Source: Reclinomonas americana ATCC 50394
Lineage: Eukaryota; Jakobida; Jakobea; Jakobida
Length of the DNA stretch: 50,023 bases
Direction of reading: 5' to 3'
Assembly (NCBI GenBank): GCA_048213135.1
Contig: PS015043.1
Span: 102,135 to 152,157 of the forward strand
Below are positions 34,423-50,023 of the stretch, piece by piece; within the stretch, counting starts at the first letter, position 1, and the number at the start of each line of letters is the position of its first letter. The notes under the pieces were generated by a model that ran no database searches, was not told the DNA's origin, and was given only the letters and a program-made list of their open reading frames with translations. Made by a program: the position numbers and the translations under genes.

Positions 34423-35247
34423 ATGGACGCGCAGGGCGACGCCGTGGCGGGCATATTCAGCTGGCGCACGCTTCTTTCGTGTGTGTGGCTACTGGAGCAC
34501 GGCAACATGGTAACATCGTGGATCACTGACCGCTTGCGACGACAGCATCGTGATGGTGCAACCCTCGTAGAAGTCTCGAGAGAAACGTGCGCGTTCTCTT
34601 TCGCTCTATTCTACGCAGGTCGACATGCAGATCATCAGGCAGCTATGTTGCTATGTGGATTATGTAAAAACTTGTTGTTTTTGTTGGGCCGAGTCAGCAT
34701 GCAGCCCTCGCAGAAATCAGCATACGTGGACTCGTACGTGGAGCTCTTCCAGCTTCTCATGCGGCCTCCGGTGGTGGTCGACCCGATCACCGAGCGCAAG
34801 TTTGCAGTGCCACTGGCGCGCGTGGAGTTTGTCATTGAGCAGCTGCAGACGGGTGAGCAGAATCGACGCGAGGGCAACTATCGTGGCTTCTTCGAGGCCA
34901 TGCAGGAGCTGGCCGAGTACTTTGAGGTGGAGGGCGACATGGAGATGGCGGAGAAGTACCTCAAGCGTGGGTGCGATCTGGCGCACGACTCGGGCGAGAT
35001 GCAGCTGGAGGGCGAGGCGGTGGAGAGTCTGGGCATGCTCTTTGAGCGCATTGGAAAGGTGGGGAGCGTGTCGTGCGCCTGAAGGGGGGAATCGTGGGGA
35101 GGAGCGACTGACTGAGAGCGTCTGCAGCCTACGTCGGCACTGGAGGCGTACGAGTTGCTGCACTTCAACGCAGATCGACATGGAGATCATCAGGCAGCTG
35201 TGTTACTTGTTGTTCTTGTTGTTGGGTCGATAAGCGACCCCGAATAG
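34423..35247 (+). CDS. TTC29: TTC29-like TPR protein, 3' end disturbed by repeats
   Basis: Exons 34423-34509, 34714-35058 and 35127 onward. MDAQGDAVAGIFSWRTLL, LLEHGNMKSAYVDSYVELFQ, VEFVIEQLQTGEQNRREGNY, FFEAMQELAEYFEVEGDMEM, AEKYLKRGCDLAHDSGEMQL and ESLGMLFERIGKPTSALEAY follow the order and spacing of TTC29, a TPR protein needed for flagellar motility. After ...EAYELLHF the frame enters a repeat unit (NADRHGDHQAAVLLVVLVVG) and stops at 35247. TTC29 normally has several more TPRs, so the protein is truncated here or continues through splicing past the array. The start is the first in-frame ATG that gives a TTC29-like opening. The second exon's acceptor lies inside a repeat copy. Confidence 0.7.
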
Positions 35248-35735
35248 CAAACTGTACATGTGCAACATGCATCTGCACTTCGACGTCGTACGGGTTCTCT
35301 TTCACTCTGTCAACGCATGTCGACATGCACATCATCATGTCGCTGTTTGGATTACTGAACTTCTTCTTCTCCTTCTTCTTGTGGTTGTTGCTGGGCCGAT
35401 AAGCAGCATGCAGCCCTCGCAGAGATCAGCATCCAGCTGCACTTCGACGTCGTTCGCGTTTTTCTTTCGTCCTTTTCAGCGCAGGTTGACATGGCAATCA
35501 TCTTGCAGGTGTGTTGCAGCTTGGATAACTTGCTGTTCTTGTTGTTGGGTCGATAAGCGACCCAGATTAACAAACTGTACATGTGCACAAGCATCGCAGC
35601 GATCGATATCTGCACCGCGACGTCGTACGGGTTCTCTTTCACTCTGTAAACGCAGATCGACATGCAGATCATCGTGTCGCTGTTTGGATTATTGCCTTCT
35701 TCTTGAGTCGACAAGCAAGCACCTCTTTGGTTGAC
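34590..35735 (+). repeat. Degenerate tandem/dispersed repeat array around TTC29
   Basis: At least four or five copies share the core GACATGCAGATCATCAGGCA, GCTGTGTTGCTGTTTGGATTA, (GTT) run and GGGTCGATAAGC. They are preceded by CTGCACTTCGACGTCGT and GGGTTCTCTTTCACTCTGT. Starts of the core are near 34622, 35176, 35322, 35488 and 35658. One copy interrupts the first TTC29 intron and contains the acceptor of exon 2. The rest follow exon 3. A further solo copy is at 17280. Confidence 0.75.
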
Positions 35736-35818
35736 AATCAATGCGTCCTGCAAGACAACTCATTGTCTTCTTCGTTGTTTCTTGGTGCGTTGTGTAAAGA
35801 GGCGACTCGTCAAGTGGA

Positions 35819-41243
<5,425 letters not shown>

Positions 41244-41489
41244 AAGCACCGCGTGTGTGCGTGCGGCTAATTCTGTCACATGGGAGTACATTTTGGGGGG
41301 TGTTGTGGGGGGAGAGAGAACAGGGTGCGACGCCGCAACCGAAACGCAGCCGGTCAGCACTCGCTCTCCAGCCACATTGCATACAAAAATTTCGACCGCC
41401 ACACACACACAGTGAGGCGGGGTCAGGAATAACAGACAAACATTTTCTACACAGCCACACTTCTTACTGGAGGAGATCGAGGTGCGCGC

Positions 41490-44400
41490 TCATGAGGCCG
41501 ATCCATCGCTTCCCACCAACTGCGCATCGTGCGGACACACGACAGCCGCCGGGTCAACGCACACCGTCACCGCCGCCGCCGCCGCCGCTGCCGCCGCTGC
41601 GTCTTCCGTCGCTGCCACAGGAGCAGAAGGAGGGGCGACATTGGGAGGCGACGACAGGGAGTCGCCAATGAGTGCACTGCTGCCGTCGTCGTCCGACGCC
41701 GATGGTGAGGATAGGGCGGAGACGGTTGGCGTTGGTGCCGCACTGCTGTCGCCACCATTCGAGGCGGCGACGGCTGCGAGGGCTGCCGCCTTTTGGCGCC
41801 GCCGAATCAGCTCTTTTTCGTATTGTTGCAGTTCGCGAACAAAGCCGGGGTTCTGGAGGGGGAGGAGATGAGAACGAAGGAGAAGGCAAGAGATGAAGGA
41901 AAGGAGAATGGAAGGAGAAGGGGGAGAGTAAGGAGAAGGGGAGAGAGGGAGAGCGGGAGGGAGAGATATGAAGAAGGGAGATGAGACGGGTAAGGCAGTG
42001 GGCGAGGAAAAGGAAGAGAGAGACAGAAAGAGAGATGATGAGAACTCAAGTACACGGGNNNNNNNNNNNNNNNNNNNNNNNNNNNNNNNNNNNNNNNNNN
42101 NNNNNNNNNNNNNAAATGAGGTGCACAAGGCAGGAACAGACGAAGAGCGAGAGAAGAAAGACGGACAGATGAGAAGCACTCCAACATACACGAAAACGAC
42201 CAGCAAAAGAAGGAAAACATGAACGACAGATGGAGCGATTGCGAAAGTGAAAGCGAGCCCGACACACACAAGAGTGAGACATCGAGCGAGAAACAAACGC
42301 GGACAAATGGTGCGCACGGTTGGAATAGTGAGATAGAGAGAGAGAGAGAGCTGCGGTGAACTCCGACACATGGATCGAGCTGCACAAGGAATAGAGAGAG
42401 AGAATGACAGCGAAGTGAAAGAGAACTTGTCACACAAAAGAGTGAGCCAGCAAGCGATGAACAAAATGGACAACGGGTGCGTGTGGACGGATCACAGAGT
42501 GCAAGTGAAGGAAAATCGTGAATTGCAGAATGCGATGAAGGAGGGAGAGAGAAAGAGAGATAAGAAGAACTCGACTAGAAAGAACGAGCGAGATAAGAAA
42601 GGAACAGACGAAAAGAGAGGGAGTGAGTGACAGGGACAGAGAAAGCGAGACCGACACAACTACAAGTAAGAAACAATCACGTACAACTGTTGGGTGTGAA
42701 CAGAAGAGAGACAGAGAGACAGGGATTGAGAGAGAAGAGACGACGGACACAGAAACCAGATTAATAACATAAGTGAGCAAGGAGAAAAGTAGAGTATAAC
42801 GATGACTGGAAGTGACACTGCTGACAAGAATCACGGTCGCCACTCGTCAATCACACTTCCTCCCCTCTCTCTATCTCTCCCTGTTTCCCCCACCTCTCTC
42901 TCTTTCCCCGTCTCCCTCATTTCCTTTCCCCTTCCCCTTCCTTCCCCTTCTCCCTCTTCCCTGCCCCCCGGCTCACCAGTTGCACAATATCCCGCTTCGA
43001 CTTGACAAACGTGGTGGCNNNNNNNNNNNNNNNNNNNNGAGGTCCAACGGCAACTCCATATCGCGCATGAGGCTGGCGACGACCACGGCCGCCGACCTCG
43101 ACATGCCCATGAAACAGTGCACCAGCACTCGCCCATTGACCGCGCGCGCCTCGTGAATAAAGGCCAGCGCCTCGTCGAGGAACTCCACAATCGGCTGGTC
43201 CTCCACATCGCGCCACTTGAAGTGCAGGTAACGGAAGGTGTTGGGGTAGTAGTTGTGGCACTCCTTGGCGCAGTTGAGCACGTGCGTGACGCGGTTCTCC
43301 GTCAGCAAGTCTCTCCCGACGGCGTTCTGCGCCGAGCCGAGGAACAGATGCGGCAGAATCTCCGACGGCGAGTCGCAACGTATTTGCCGCGACAGCGTGG
43401 CAAACACACGGCCGTGGGCCACGCCCAGGCGCTCCTTCAGCACCGGCACTTGCGGCGGCATGTCGGCCTCGCCGTCGTCGCCCGCATGCACGCAGCACCA
43501 CTCGGGGAACAGCTCCGCAAAGTCCTCGAAGGGACCTGGGACGACATAAATGAGGGGGAGGTGACATAGGAGAAGAGGGAGACGAAAATATGACACACCC
43601 TCCATGATCCTGACCGAGGCGGCACCGGGGCCACTCAAAAACGCATGCAGCGCCATCAACTGCCCGTCGTCCGTCTCCGCCGAGTGGCACAGGAAAATCG
43701 GCAGCAAATGTGCTTGCTTCATGAAGAGCCGGTCGGCAAACGAGGCACCCGATGCCGAGGCCAGGGCGCGCTCGAGGTCGGCCGCCGAGGTGTAGGTGGC
43801 CGCCGCGGAGAGGCACTCGGATGGCATGTGGACGGCGGTGGCGATGCGCCGCCGCCGGTGCTCGACGGCGCTGCGGCAGTCGACGATCAACAGGTCGCAC
43901 GGGTTGTGGGTGAGCGAGGCCACAAGCTGTAAGAAGGGGAAGGGTGAGGCGAAGGAGAAGGGGGAGGAAAAGGAGAAGGGGGAGGTAAAGGAGAAGGAGG
44001 GGAGGCCAAGGAGAAGGAGGGGAGGCAAAGGAGGGGGAGAAGAAGGAGGGTGAGGCAAAGGAGAAGGCGGAGGCAAAGGAGAAAGGAAAGAAGGAGGAGG
44101 AAGAGAGAGAGAGAGAGAAAGTGACAAAGGAAAACCAAGGAGGGTGAGGAGAACATTAGAAGGACAGAGGTGAGAATGCGTGCAAGTGCAAGCGAGCGAG
44201 AGAGGATGTGAAGAACAAGAGTGTGAATGCGTGCGAGTGCGAGTGAGAGAGAAAGTGACAAAGGCAAACCAAGGAGGGTGAGCAGAACAATAAAAGGACA
44301 GAAAGTGAGAGTGAGAATGCGTATAAGTGCGAGCGAGCGAGAGGAAACCAAGGAAGGTGAGCAGAACAATAAAAAGGCAGAGAGTGAGAATGCGTGCAAG

Positions 44401-45064
44401 AGTAAGCGGGAGAGAGAAAGTGACGTAGGCAATCCAGTCAACGCATTTAGAACGTAGAGGAGAAAGAGAGAAAGAGTGAAGATAACGCGATTGCTCGTGA
44501 ATGCAGGAAAGCACCGGCAACGGAGAGAGCGCGAGATTAGAGAGTGAGTAAGGCAATGAAGTCGACGCAGACACGGGAGAGTGCGACTGATTGTCAAAGA
44601 AAGAAACAGAAGCGCGCGAGAGAGGAAGGAAGGAGGACAACCCAGTCTACGAATAGCGAGTGTTCAAAAGAGAGGAGAACGCGCAAGAGAGAGAGAGAAA
44701 CTGCCGCGTGTGGGTACTCAAACACACACGAATCGACAGAGAGAGTAACAAACCTCATCAAACGCCGCAAACATGCTTGAATAGGCAGAGCAGCAGTCGT
44801 CATCCGAGGGTGCCGAGGAGGCCGCGGCCGCCACTCCGCCGGCGACTGGCGAGTGTGAGCGGTTGCGGTGTGGGCGGCAGCCACTGCAGACGCGCCGCTG
44901 GTGGTGGTGTTGGATGTGGTTGTGGTGGTGGTGGGATGGGGGTTGGTGATAGTGGTGGTGGTGATGGTGGCGGTACATGTCGTGGGGTTGCTTGAGGCGC
45001 ACGTGGGGTGGTTGGTGCTGGTGTTTTGTCCGGGAGGTGTGTTGGCAGGGTGACCAGCGGGGGG
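41490..45064 (-). CDS. Rhodanese + dual-specificity phosphatase (MAP kinase phosphatase type)
   Basis: Exons 45064-44754, 43926-43599, 43535-43039, (gap 43038-43019), 43018-42977 and 41852-41490 (TGA). The first listed exon has a His-rich run (RHHHHHHYHQ). Next is a rhodanese-like domain (CDLLIVDCRSAVEHRRRRIA). Then a DUSP catalytic domain: SEILPHLFLGSAQNAV, VTHVLNCAKECHNYYP, the Asp loop in WRDVEDQPIVEFL, and the active-site P-loop LVHCFMGMSRSAAVV (HC-x5-R). It continues ATTFVKSKRDIVQL|NPGFVRELQQYEKEL. Rhodanese plus DUSP is the layout of MKPs that dephosphorylate MAP kinases on Thr and Tyr. The tail is Ala/Ser-rich. The 20-N gap interrupts the catalytic exon between LPLDL and ATTFVKS. Upstream exons are probably at 46435 and in the 45868 gap. 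It is convergent with THOC5. Confidence 0.9.
43927..44753. repeat. GA-rich intron with repeated AAACCAAGGAGGGTGAG units
   Basis: This long intron of the phosphatase gene contains (GGAGAAGG)n-like units. It also has four copies of a longer unit with GACAAAGG..AAACCAAGGAGGGTGAGCAGAACA at about 44125, 44250 and 44340. No coding sequence supported. Confidence 0.7.
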
Positions 45065-45925
45065 CTGCGAGTGGGGAAGGGAAGATATGAAGGATGAGAA
45101 CAAGATACGGAGTGGGCGAAGGACGGTAAAGGAGAGAACGCAGAAACGACGGAAAGAAGCACCAGTGAAAAAGGGAAAGAGAGTTTGTTGGCGAGGCGCG
45201 AATGAGTGAGAAAGAGGATATGGCGGGCGGGCGGGCAGGTGAGTGAGTTGAAGTGGCTCAAGTGAGTGCATATGAGAGCAACACATGGGAGAGAGAGGGA
45301 AGATGTGTAGAGTTAAGAGAGGAGAAAGAAAGGCGTGAAAAGAGGAGGCGAAGCAGAAACAGGGGTTGGAGAGGGCCCAAATGAGGGAGAAGTGAGTGAA
45401 CACGAAAAAGTGTTGCAGAGAGAGCAAGATACGGGAGTGGAAGACGTGTGGAGAATTGAGAGGAGACAGGAAGGCGTGAAGAGAGGAGGCAAAGCAGAAA
45501 CGGGGGTTGGAGAGGGCCCAAATGAACGACAATGGGGAACTATATGCGGACAGTGAGAGAAAGAACGAGAGCAAGACGGTTGGAGAGGGCCCAAACAAGC
45601 GAGAGTGCGAGAGCAAGTGAAGCGAACAAAGATAGGCAAGAATGAGGGCGAGGAGAGCAATAGGAAGCACATGTTGGAGAGAAAGAGAGTGAGGCAGAGA
45701 CACTGAGAAGAAGAGCAGCGGAGTGATTGAGCACAGCGCAGTGAGAATGTGCGTGACTGCGACCATTCTTTCTCTCTCTCTCTCTCACACAGCGCACACT
45801 CAAAGAACACTCTCTCCACGACGTGTCGAGCATAATCGAGGAAAACACCAACAAAAAGGCATCCAACNNNNNNNNNNNNNNNNNNNNNNNNNNNNNNNNN
45901 NNNNNNNNNNNNNNNNNNNNNNNNN

Positions 45926-45983
<58 letters not shown>

Positions 45984-46247
45984 AGAATAGTGAGTCAGTG
46001 TGTGTGAGAGTGAGCGGGAGAATGAGTGATTGTGTGAGCAAGAGAGAGTGAGAGTGAGTGTATGAGTGTGTGAGTGCGCGTGCGCGTGAGAGCGAGAACG
46101 AGCCTGTGAGTCAGAAAGCGCGCGCGCGCTGTGTGCTGTTCCCCCACTCACTCACACACACGAGCGCATCTCTCACCTTGCTCCTCCTCCTCCTCCTCGT
46201 CTTCCTCCGCGCCACCAGCCTCCGCCTCAACTACCCTTTTCATAGCC
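45065..46247. other. Repeat-rich stretch of probable intron
   Basis: Two copies of a GAAAAGAGGAGGCGAAGCAGAAACAGGGGTTGGAGAGGGCCC-like segment lie at about 45340 and 45485, with a third partial copy at about 45570. CA/GA dinucleotide runs surround the gap 45868-45925. No exon can be supported. Confidence 0.5.
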
Positions 46248-46435
46248 ATTACCATCGATTCTCCTTCCGCGCCTTCCACACTCTGATGATGATGATCAGC
46301 AGCAGCAGCAGCGGAAGCAGTAGCCGTTGTTGTTGTGAGTGTGACTGTGACTGTTGTTGTTGTTGTTGTAATGGGCGTTGTTGCTGCTGCTGCGCTCAGT
46401 GGTGGTTGCGGCTCACCACCACCAGTGATCACCAT
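46248..46435 (-). CDS. Probable first exon of the phosphatase gene
   Basis: The ATG at 46435 opens MVITGGGEPQPPLSAA, then Thr/Val-rich (CAA/ACA repeat-coded) and DHHHQSVEGAEGESMVMAMK, ending before a GTAGTT donor. It is on the same strand and directly upstream of the rhodanese-phosphatase exons, whose own start is not seen. The link crosses the gap at 45868-45925 and is inferred from position. Confidence 0.4.
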
Positions 46436-46478
46436 TGTCTCTCTGAGGCCTCCTCTTTGCTCTCACTGCTGCTGTGGT

Positions 46479-47420
46479 TGATATGGTAGTGTCCGTCGAG
46501 TCGAGTCAACGTCCAAATGGATGCAGATTGCAAGTTGCTCCTTTGTTGTTCTCGCTCCCTTGTGCTTCGTATGTGACCGTTTGATGTTGGCGCCCTTGGC
46601 ACGCTTTCCCGCTGGTGATGGGGATGATTGGCGCGGGATGTCTTGACCTTTTTTAGGGTGTGTGTCCTCTGACGTTGGTATTGGTGACCCTTGCCTGCAG
46701 TCTGGTTCTGAACGAACTCTTGTAGCCTATGATCGCCGTCTCCCTTCCTCTTGCCTCCTCTTTGCTCTCACTGCTGCTGAGGTTGATATGGGTGTCCGTC
46801 GAGTCGAGTCAACGTCCAAATGGATGCAGATTGCAAGTTGCTCCTTCCCTGCTCAGCGGCTTGTGTTGAGCGATTTGTGACCGTTTGGTGTTGGCGCCCT
46901 TGGCACGCTTTCCCACTGGTGATGGGGATGATTGGCGGCAAGGATCTTGACCTTTTTTGATGTGTCCTCTGACGTTGGTATTGGTGACGTCGACCCTTGC
47001 CTCCTGTCGAGATCGGAACGCGCTCCTGTGGCTATGATCGCCGTCTCTCTTGGTCCCTCTCGCCACCTCTTCGCTCCTTCTGTTGCGTGTGGTTGATATG
47101 GGTGTCCGTCGAGTCGAGTCAACGTCCAAATGGATGCAGATTGCAAGTTGCTCCTTTGTTGTTCTCGCTCCCTTGTGCTTGATATGTGACCGTTTGATGT
47201 TGGCGCCCTTGGCACGCTTTCCCGCTGGTGATGGGGATGATTTGATGGCTGAGTCTTGACCTTTTTTGACGTGTCCTCTGACGTTGGTATTGGGGAGCAT
47301 TGTCGACTCTGTCCGATTCTGAACACACTCCTGTCACCTATGATCACCGTCTCTCTTCATCTCGCCTCTGTGCTCCCACCTTTGCTCGTGGTTGATATGG
47401 TGTCCGTCGAGTCGACCGGT
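46479..47420 (+). repeat. Tandem array of about 300-bp units (three copies plus a partial)
   Basis: GTTGATATGG-TGTCCGTCGAG recurs at about 46479, 46780, 47091 and 47391, a period of 300-311 bp. Each full unit contains CAACGTCCAAATGGATGCAG, GACCGTTTG-TGTTGGCGCCC, TTGGCACGCTTTCCC, GGTGATGGGGATGATT, CTTGACCTTTTTT and CCTCTGACGTTGGTATTGG. No long open frame is shared by the copies, so the array is not coding. It abuts a retrotransposon remnant on its right. Confidence 0.88.
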
Positions 47421-47424
47421 ACCG

Positions 47425-47810
47425 TCGCGACGTCGAGACCAGCTGGAACCAGCGATTGTGGCTGTGACTCGAGCAGGTCCAGGTGCCGATGCACAGGTGG
47501 CGAAAGTGCTGAATGTGGGGCTCATCGTAACGTAGCCAAAGGACGAAGAGGCACTGCAGAAGGCGCACGACCGCAAGTTGGCGAAGTATGCCGAGCTGGT
47601 GGAGAAGTTCCGAAGGCACACGGCCGCGGAGCAGTGGTCCCTCACGGTGGACCGTGTGCGCAGACTATCCGGGCGTCGTTGAAGAAGCTGGGCATTGAGG
47701 GCGGCCAGCTGCGCCGAGTGGTGGACAGATGCTGCGTGGAGACCCTGCGGGCGCGCGGACTATGCGATGTTCGCTTTCCGCTGTGCAGGTGGCAAGCCGG
47801 CTGAAAACCG
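47425..47810 (+). pseudogene. Decayed 3' end of a non-LTR retrotransposon reverse transcriptase
   Basis: One frame reads VAKVLNVGLIVT, then a stop, then EEALQKAHDRKLAKYAELVE, which resembles the region after the RT domain in many protist non-LTR elements (KxxKYAxLxExLR). After a further stop and a frame change comes ASLKKLGIEGGQLRRVVDRC and CVETLRARG, resembling the last conserved block of such proteins (LxxLGI...LRR...RCCVxxIxxSR). In-frame stops and the shift show that it is broken. Its position next to the 300-bp array suggests that the array could derive from the element's untranslated region. Confidence 0.5.
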
Positions 47811-48188
47811 GAGCCAGGCAACCAATCTCCCACCCACAGCAGCTGCGCCGCGCGCAGCCTCAGGGCAACTAGAACCATCGCGTCGCGTTCTGGTGGTGCT
47901 TGTGAAGGAAGTGAGTTTAGGAGAGGAGAGTGGCGCATCAGGCAGCCGAGGGGTTGAAGATGAAAGCGCATAATTTCACTCGCCAGCCTCCCTGAGAGCA
48001 CACGGAGTATGAGTAAATCTCTTGAGGTAGGGCGCTGCGGGCGGGGCCGATGCAGCCCCAGAGAAAGAGAGCCCTCACAGCAGTGAGTTTCTCTCATTGT
48101 TGTTGTTGTTCGTGTCGTCACCTCAGACTTCACACACTCTTCGTTCGCTTTCCGCGCTCTCCCAGACGAGGATGCACTTGCCACTCAC
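47811..48188. other. Intergenic or intronic sequence, nothing supported
   Basis: Open frames occur on both strands, but none has recognisable motifs or consistent splice pairs. Confidence 0.35.
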
Positions 48189-48498
48189 CAGTGGATGACG
48201 GTGTTGACGGAACGGCGTTGCACAATACTTCCAACACGTGCATCGCCACAGTCACATCCTGCCGCGTGGCACCATACTCTTCTGTGAGCCGATGTAGATC
48301 TTCCAGCACATCACTCAACGCCGCATCCGCGAACACGCTGGCACAGCCTTCAGGGACGTGGAGATGCGTCTTTTTCGCCACGTACTCACACAGTGAAATG
48401 AAGTACGGCGGAGCGCTGTGATAGGGGATATATGATGAGGACAATGACTCCGAGCTTAACGCCGTAGAGAGCACTGACTTTGCAGCAGTTGATGCCAT
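48189..48498 (-). CDS. Unidentified protein, first exon
   Basis: The ATG at 48498 opens MASTAAKSVLSTALSSESL, then IPYHSAPPYFISLCEYVAKK, SVFADAALSDVLEDLHRLTE and GATRQDVTVAMHVLEVLCNA. The exon ends at the donor GTGAGTGG (48188). The second half looks all-helical and loosely recalls the first helices of a cyclin box, but no diagnostic residue supports that. Following exons, if any, would lie toward 47.8 kb and were not identified. It is followed upstream by the TBC1D22 gene on the same strand. Confidence 0.45.
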
Positions 48499-48973
48499 CG
48501 ACGGCGTTAGAAAACAAAAAAACCGTAGACGGCTGGTCTTGCTCGCCAACTGTCGATTGTCTCTGTCCCCCCAACTGCAGGAGACGGAATCGCTGTGTCG
48601 TGTGAGCACCGTGGCCGTCTGGTATTGGCGCCTTGTGACACCTGCTTCTGTCGCCAGCGTACCCAAAGAGCTGCAAGGATCAAGACTTTGCCACATGGGC
48701 AACACCTGCTGTCGCACTGTTCAACCGTCTACCGCACTTCTCACCGCATCCCTCCACGCAGAGCGCTTGACCACCTGCTTGCTCCACACCAACATCGCCA
48801 CATGCTCACTATCCCGCACGACAACTTGCACTGCCCGAAGTGCAACCCTTCATAACTTCGCCGCACCTCGCACTGCATCCCTCACCTTGTGCACACAGGC
48901 CCACTCACCAAACACACTCCGTTCACTCACTTTTCTCCCCACCACTCCCTTTCTCTCCGCCGTGACGATAATA

Positions 48974-49774
48974 TCACTTTTGCAAGTGATTCGGCGCGGA
49001 CTCAAACGCCGTCTTCCACATGTACCTGTGTGAAGACATCAAGTGAGGCCATGCTCCCTCTCTCCTCCCTCTCCACCGCACGCGACGCAACGCTTGTCCC
49101 AACAGCACTTCCACATTCTCGTACGTCCAGTCGCGTGTCGGCGGCGACTGAATAAACAGAATCATTTCGCTAAAGTCCATGGACTGCAGATCCCGCGAGA
49201 AACCGAGCAGGAAGGCCGCGCACACGTACACGTGTAGCACGGCGAAACCGTCACCCTCGGCGAGGTATGTGTCCTACACAGCAGGAAAGGGACAGCAATA
49301 AACAAAAGTGCGCGGGCAGAGCAGATCATGATGATCGTAACTCACCCACACGCGCACCACCATTGACATTGGCAGTTCCCTCATCAGCAGGCAATTCATC
49401 CAGCGGAACGCGAACTGCAGAAACTCCAGTCCTTCGTCGCGCAGTGCGTGCCACAGTGGCTCTGTGGATGCCGGAGTGAGAGAAAGAAAGACAAGAAAGA
49501 ACATGGTGGAAGGAGATCACCATCTAGCCTTCGCACGAGCTCCTCGAGCTTGCGAACTAGCCGCTGAATGCCGGGTTGAGCAAAGGTGTAGTGATCCTGC
49601 ACAGAGCGGTGTGATGAGCGGAGGAGGAGGATAGGAGGGTGAGGGTGGGTGGCGCACGCACCTGGATGCTGTCGATCAACTTTGAAAAGCACCAATACGA
49701 GTCGGCCTCCACTTCGCGCAGCACCGCCTCGTCGAACTTGGCTTCTTGCGGGCCGACCAGCAGCACGTCGTCCT
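48974..49774 (-). CDS. TBC1D22: TBC1D22-type Rab GTPase-activating protein, C-terminal part
   Basis: Exons seen: 49774 to about 49663, a short exon near 49597-49524, about 49461-49348, 49273-49092 and 49025-48974 (TGA). They read EVEADSYWCFSKLIDSIQ, DHYTFAQPGIQRLVRKLEEL, LEFLQFAFRWMNCLLMRELP, VRVWDTYLAEGDGFAVLHVY, VCAAFLLGF, LILF-type helix (SEMILFIQSPPTRDW) and YMWKTAFESAPNHLQK. Human TBC1D22A/B have EADSFWCMSKLLDGIQDNYT, FAQPGIQKKV, QFAFRWMNNLLMRELPL, RLWDTY and end ADAPNHY. TBC proteins stimulate Rab GTP hydrolysis; the catalytic Arg/Gln fingers lie upstream, outside the window. The donor at 49091 is GTTGCGT. The gene is cut by the right edge of the window. Confidence 0.93.
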
Positions 49775-49908
49775 CTATTGTTAAGTCAGCAAAGGGGGAG
49801 GGGAGACTCGAAGGGCGGCAAAGAGCGCAAAGCTAATGACCGCGAAAGTGGCTCTCGTAAGCACACACTCTTGCATATTTCCAGGTTGATATCTACTGTA
49901 TGTATCAC

Positions 49909-50023
<115 letters not shown>

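Noticed and set aside
46479-47420. CRISPR-like array
   Set aside because: The unit is about 300 bp with no short direct repeat/spacer structure, and the genome is eukaryotic.
48189-48498. Cyclin box in the MASTAAKS protein
   Set aside because: Only a vague helical resemblance; no conserved cyclin residues could be placed.

Overview
The window is nuclear DNA from a unicellular eukaryote, very probably a flagellated protist whose lineage I cannot name. Nearly every gene is split by many short GT-AG introns of about 60-100 bp. Introns and intergenic DNA are full of (CT/GA)n, (CA)n and triplet microsatellites. The genes include core eukaryotic functions (ribosomal protein uS7/RPS5, the mRNA-export subunit THOC5, a TBC1D22-type Rab GAP) and proteins tied to motile cilia in other organisms (TTC29-like, LRRC23-like). 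I saw no rRNA, tRNA, CRISPR array or prokaryotic operon.

Layout. 1.4-5.0 kb: a RING/zinc-finger/TPR-like protein on the minus strand. 5.5-8.8 kb: a long coiled-coil protein on the plus strand; its first exons and the first RING exon both lie in the 3904-5002 contig, in the wrong orientation. 8.8-17.3 kb: two minus-strand paralogues of a seven-helix membrane protein with matching intron positions. 17.7-18.3 kb: a small SET-domain protein. 19.3-20.8 kb: RPS5, with its last exon on the opposite strand to the rest. 21.9-25.0 kb: a fusion of a candidate PD-(D/E)XK nuclease-like domain with a protein kinase, divergent from a TerD-domain protein (25.4-27.3 kb). 27.4-29.0 kb: an LRRC23-like protein. 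29.1-30.7 kb: a WD40 protein. 30.9-34.2 kb: a class I glycerate kinase with one exon on the wrong strand. 34.4-35.7 kb: a TTC29-like TPR gene running into a degenerate repeat array. 35.8-41.2 kb: THOC5. 41.5-46.4 kb: a rhodanese plus dual-specificity phosphatase (MAP-kinase-phosphatase type). 46.5-47.8 kb: a tandem array of about 300-bp units, then a decayed non-LTR retrotransposon end. 48.2-50.0 kb: an unidentified ORF and the 3' part of TBC1D22.

Main result. Eighteen N-gaps break the window. Three contigs bounded by gaps (3904-5002, 19329-19729, 32141-32648) each carry exons that join exactly, in phase and across conserved motifs, to exons of neighbouring contigs on the opposite strand. The simplest reading is that all three were scaffolded back to front. 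Flipping them restores four genes: RING, coiled-coil, RPS5 and glycerate kinase.

Biological leads. These are the divergent TerD / nuclease-kinase pair; a recurrent unusual 5' splice site GTTGCGT seen at about 16 introns in nine genes; the paired membrane-protein paralogues; and several repeat families inside introns. The genes do not form one pathway. The only functional groupings I can point to are the two cilium-associated proteins and the divergent TerD/kinase pair.

Other gaps not listed as features: 11087-11106, 12065-12084, 13457-13476, 16037-16056 and 43019-43038 (20 N each); 21115-21192, 31175-31381, 31665-32140, 32649-32827, 35992-36022, 36630-36702, 38520-38743, 42059-42113, 45868-45925.
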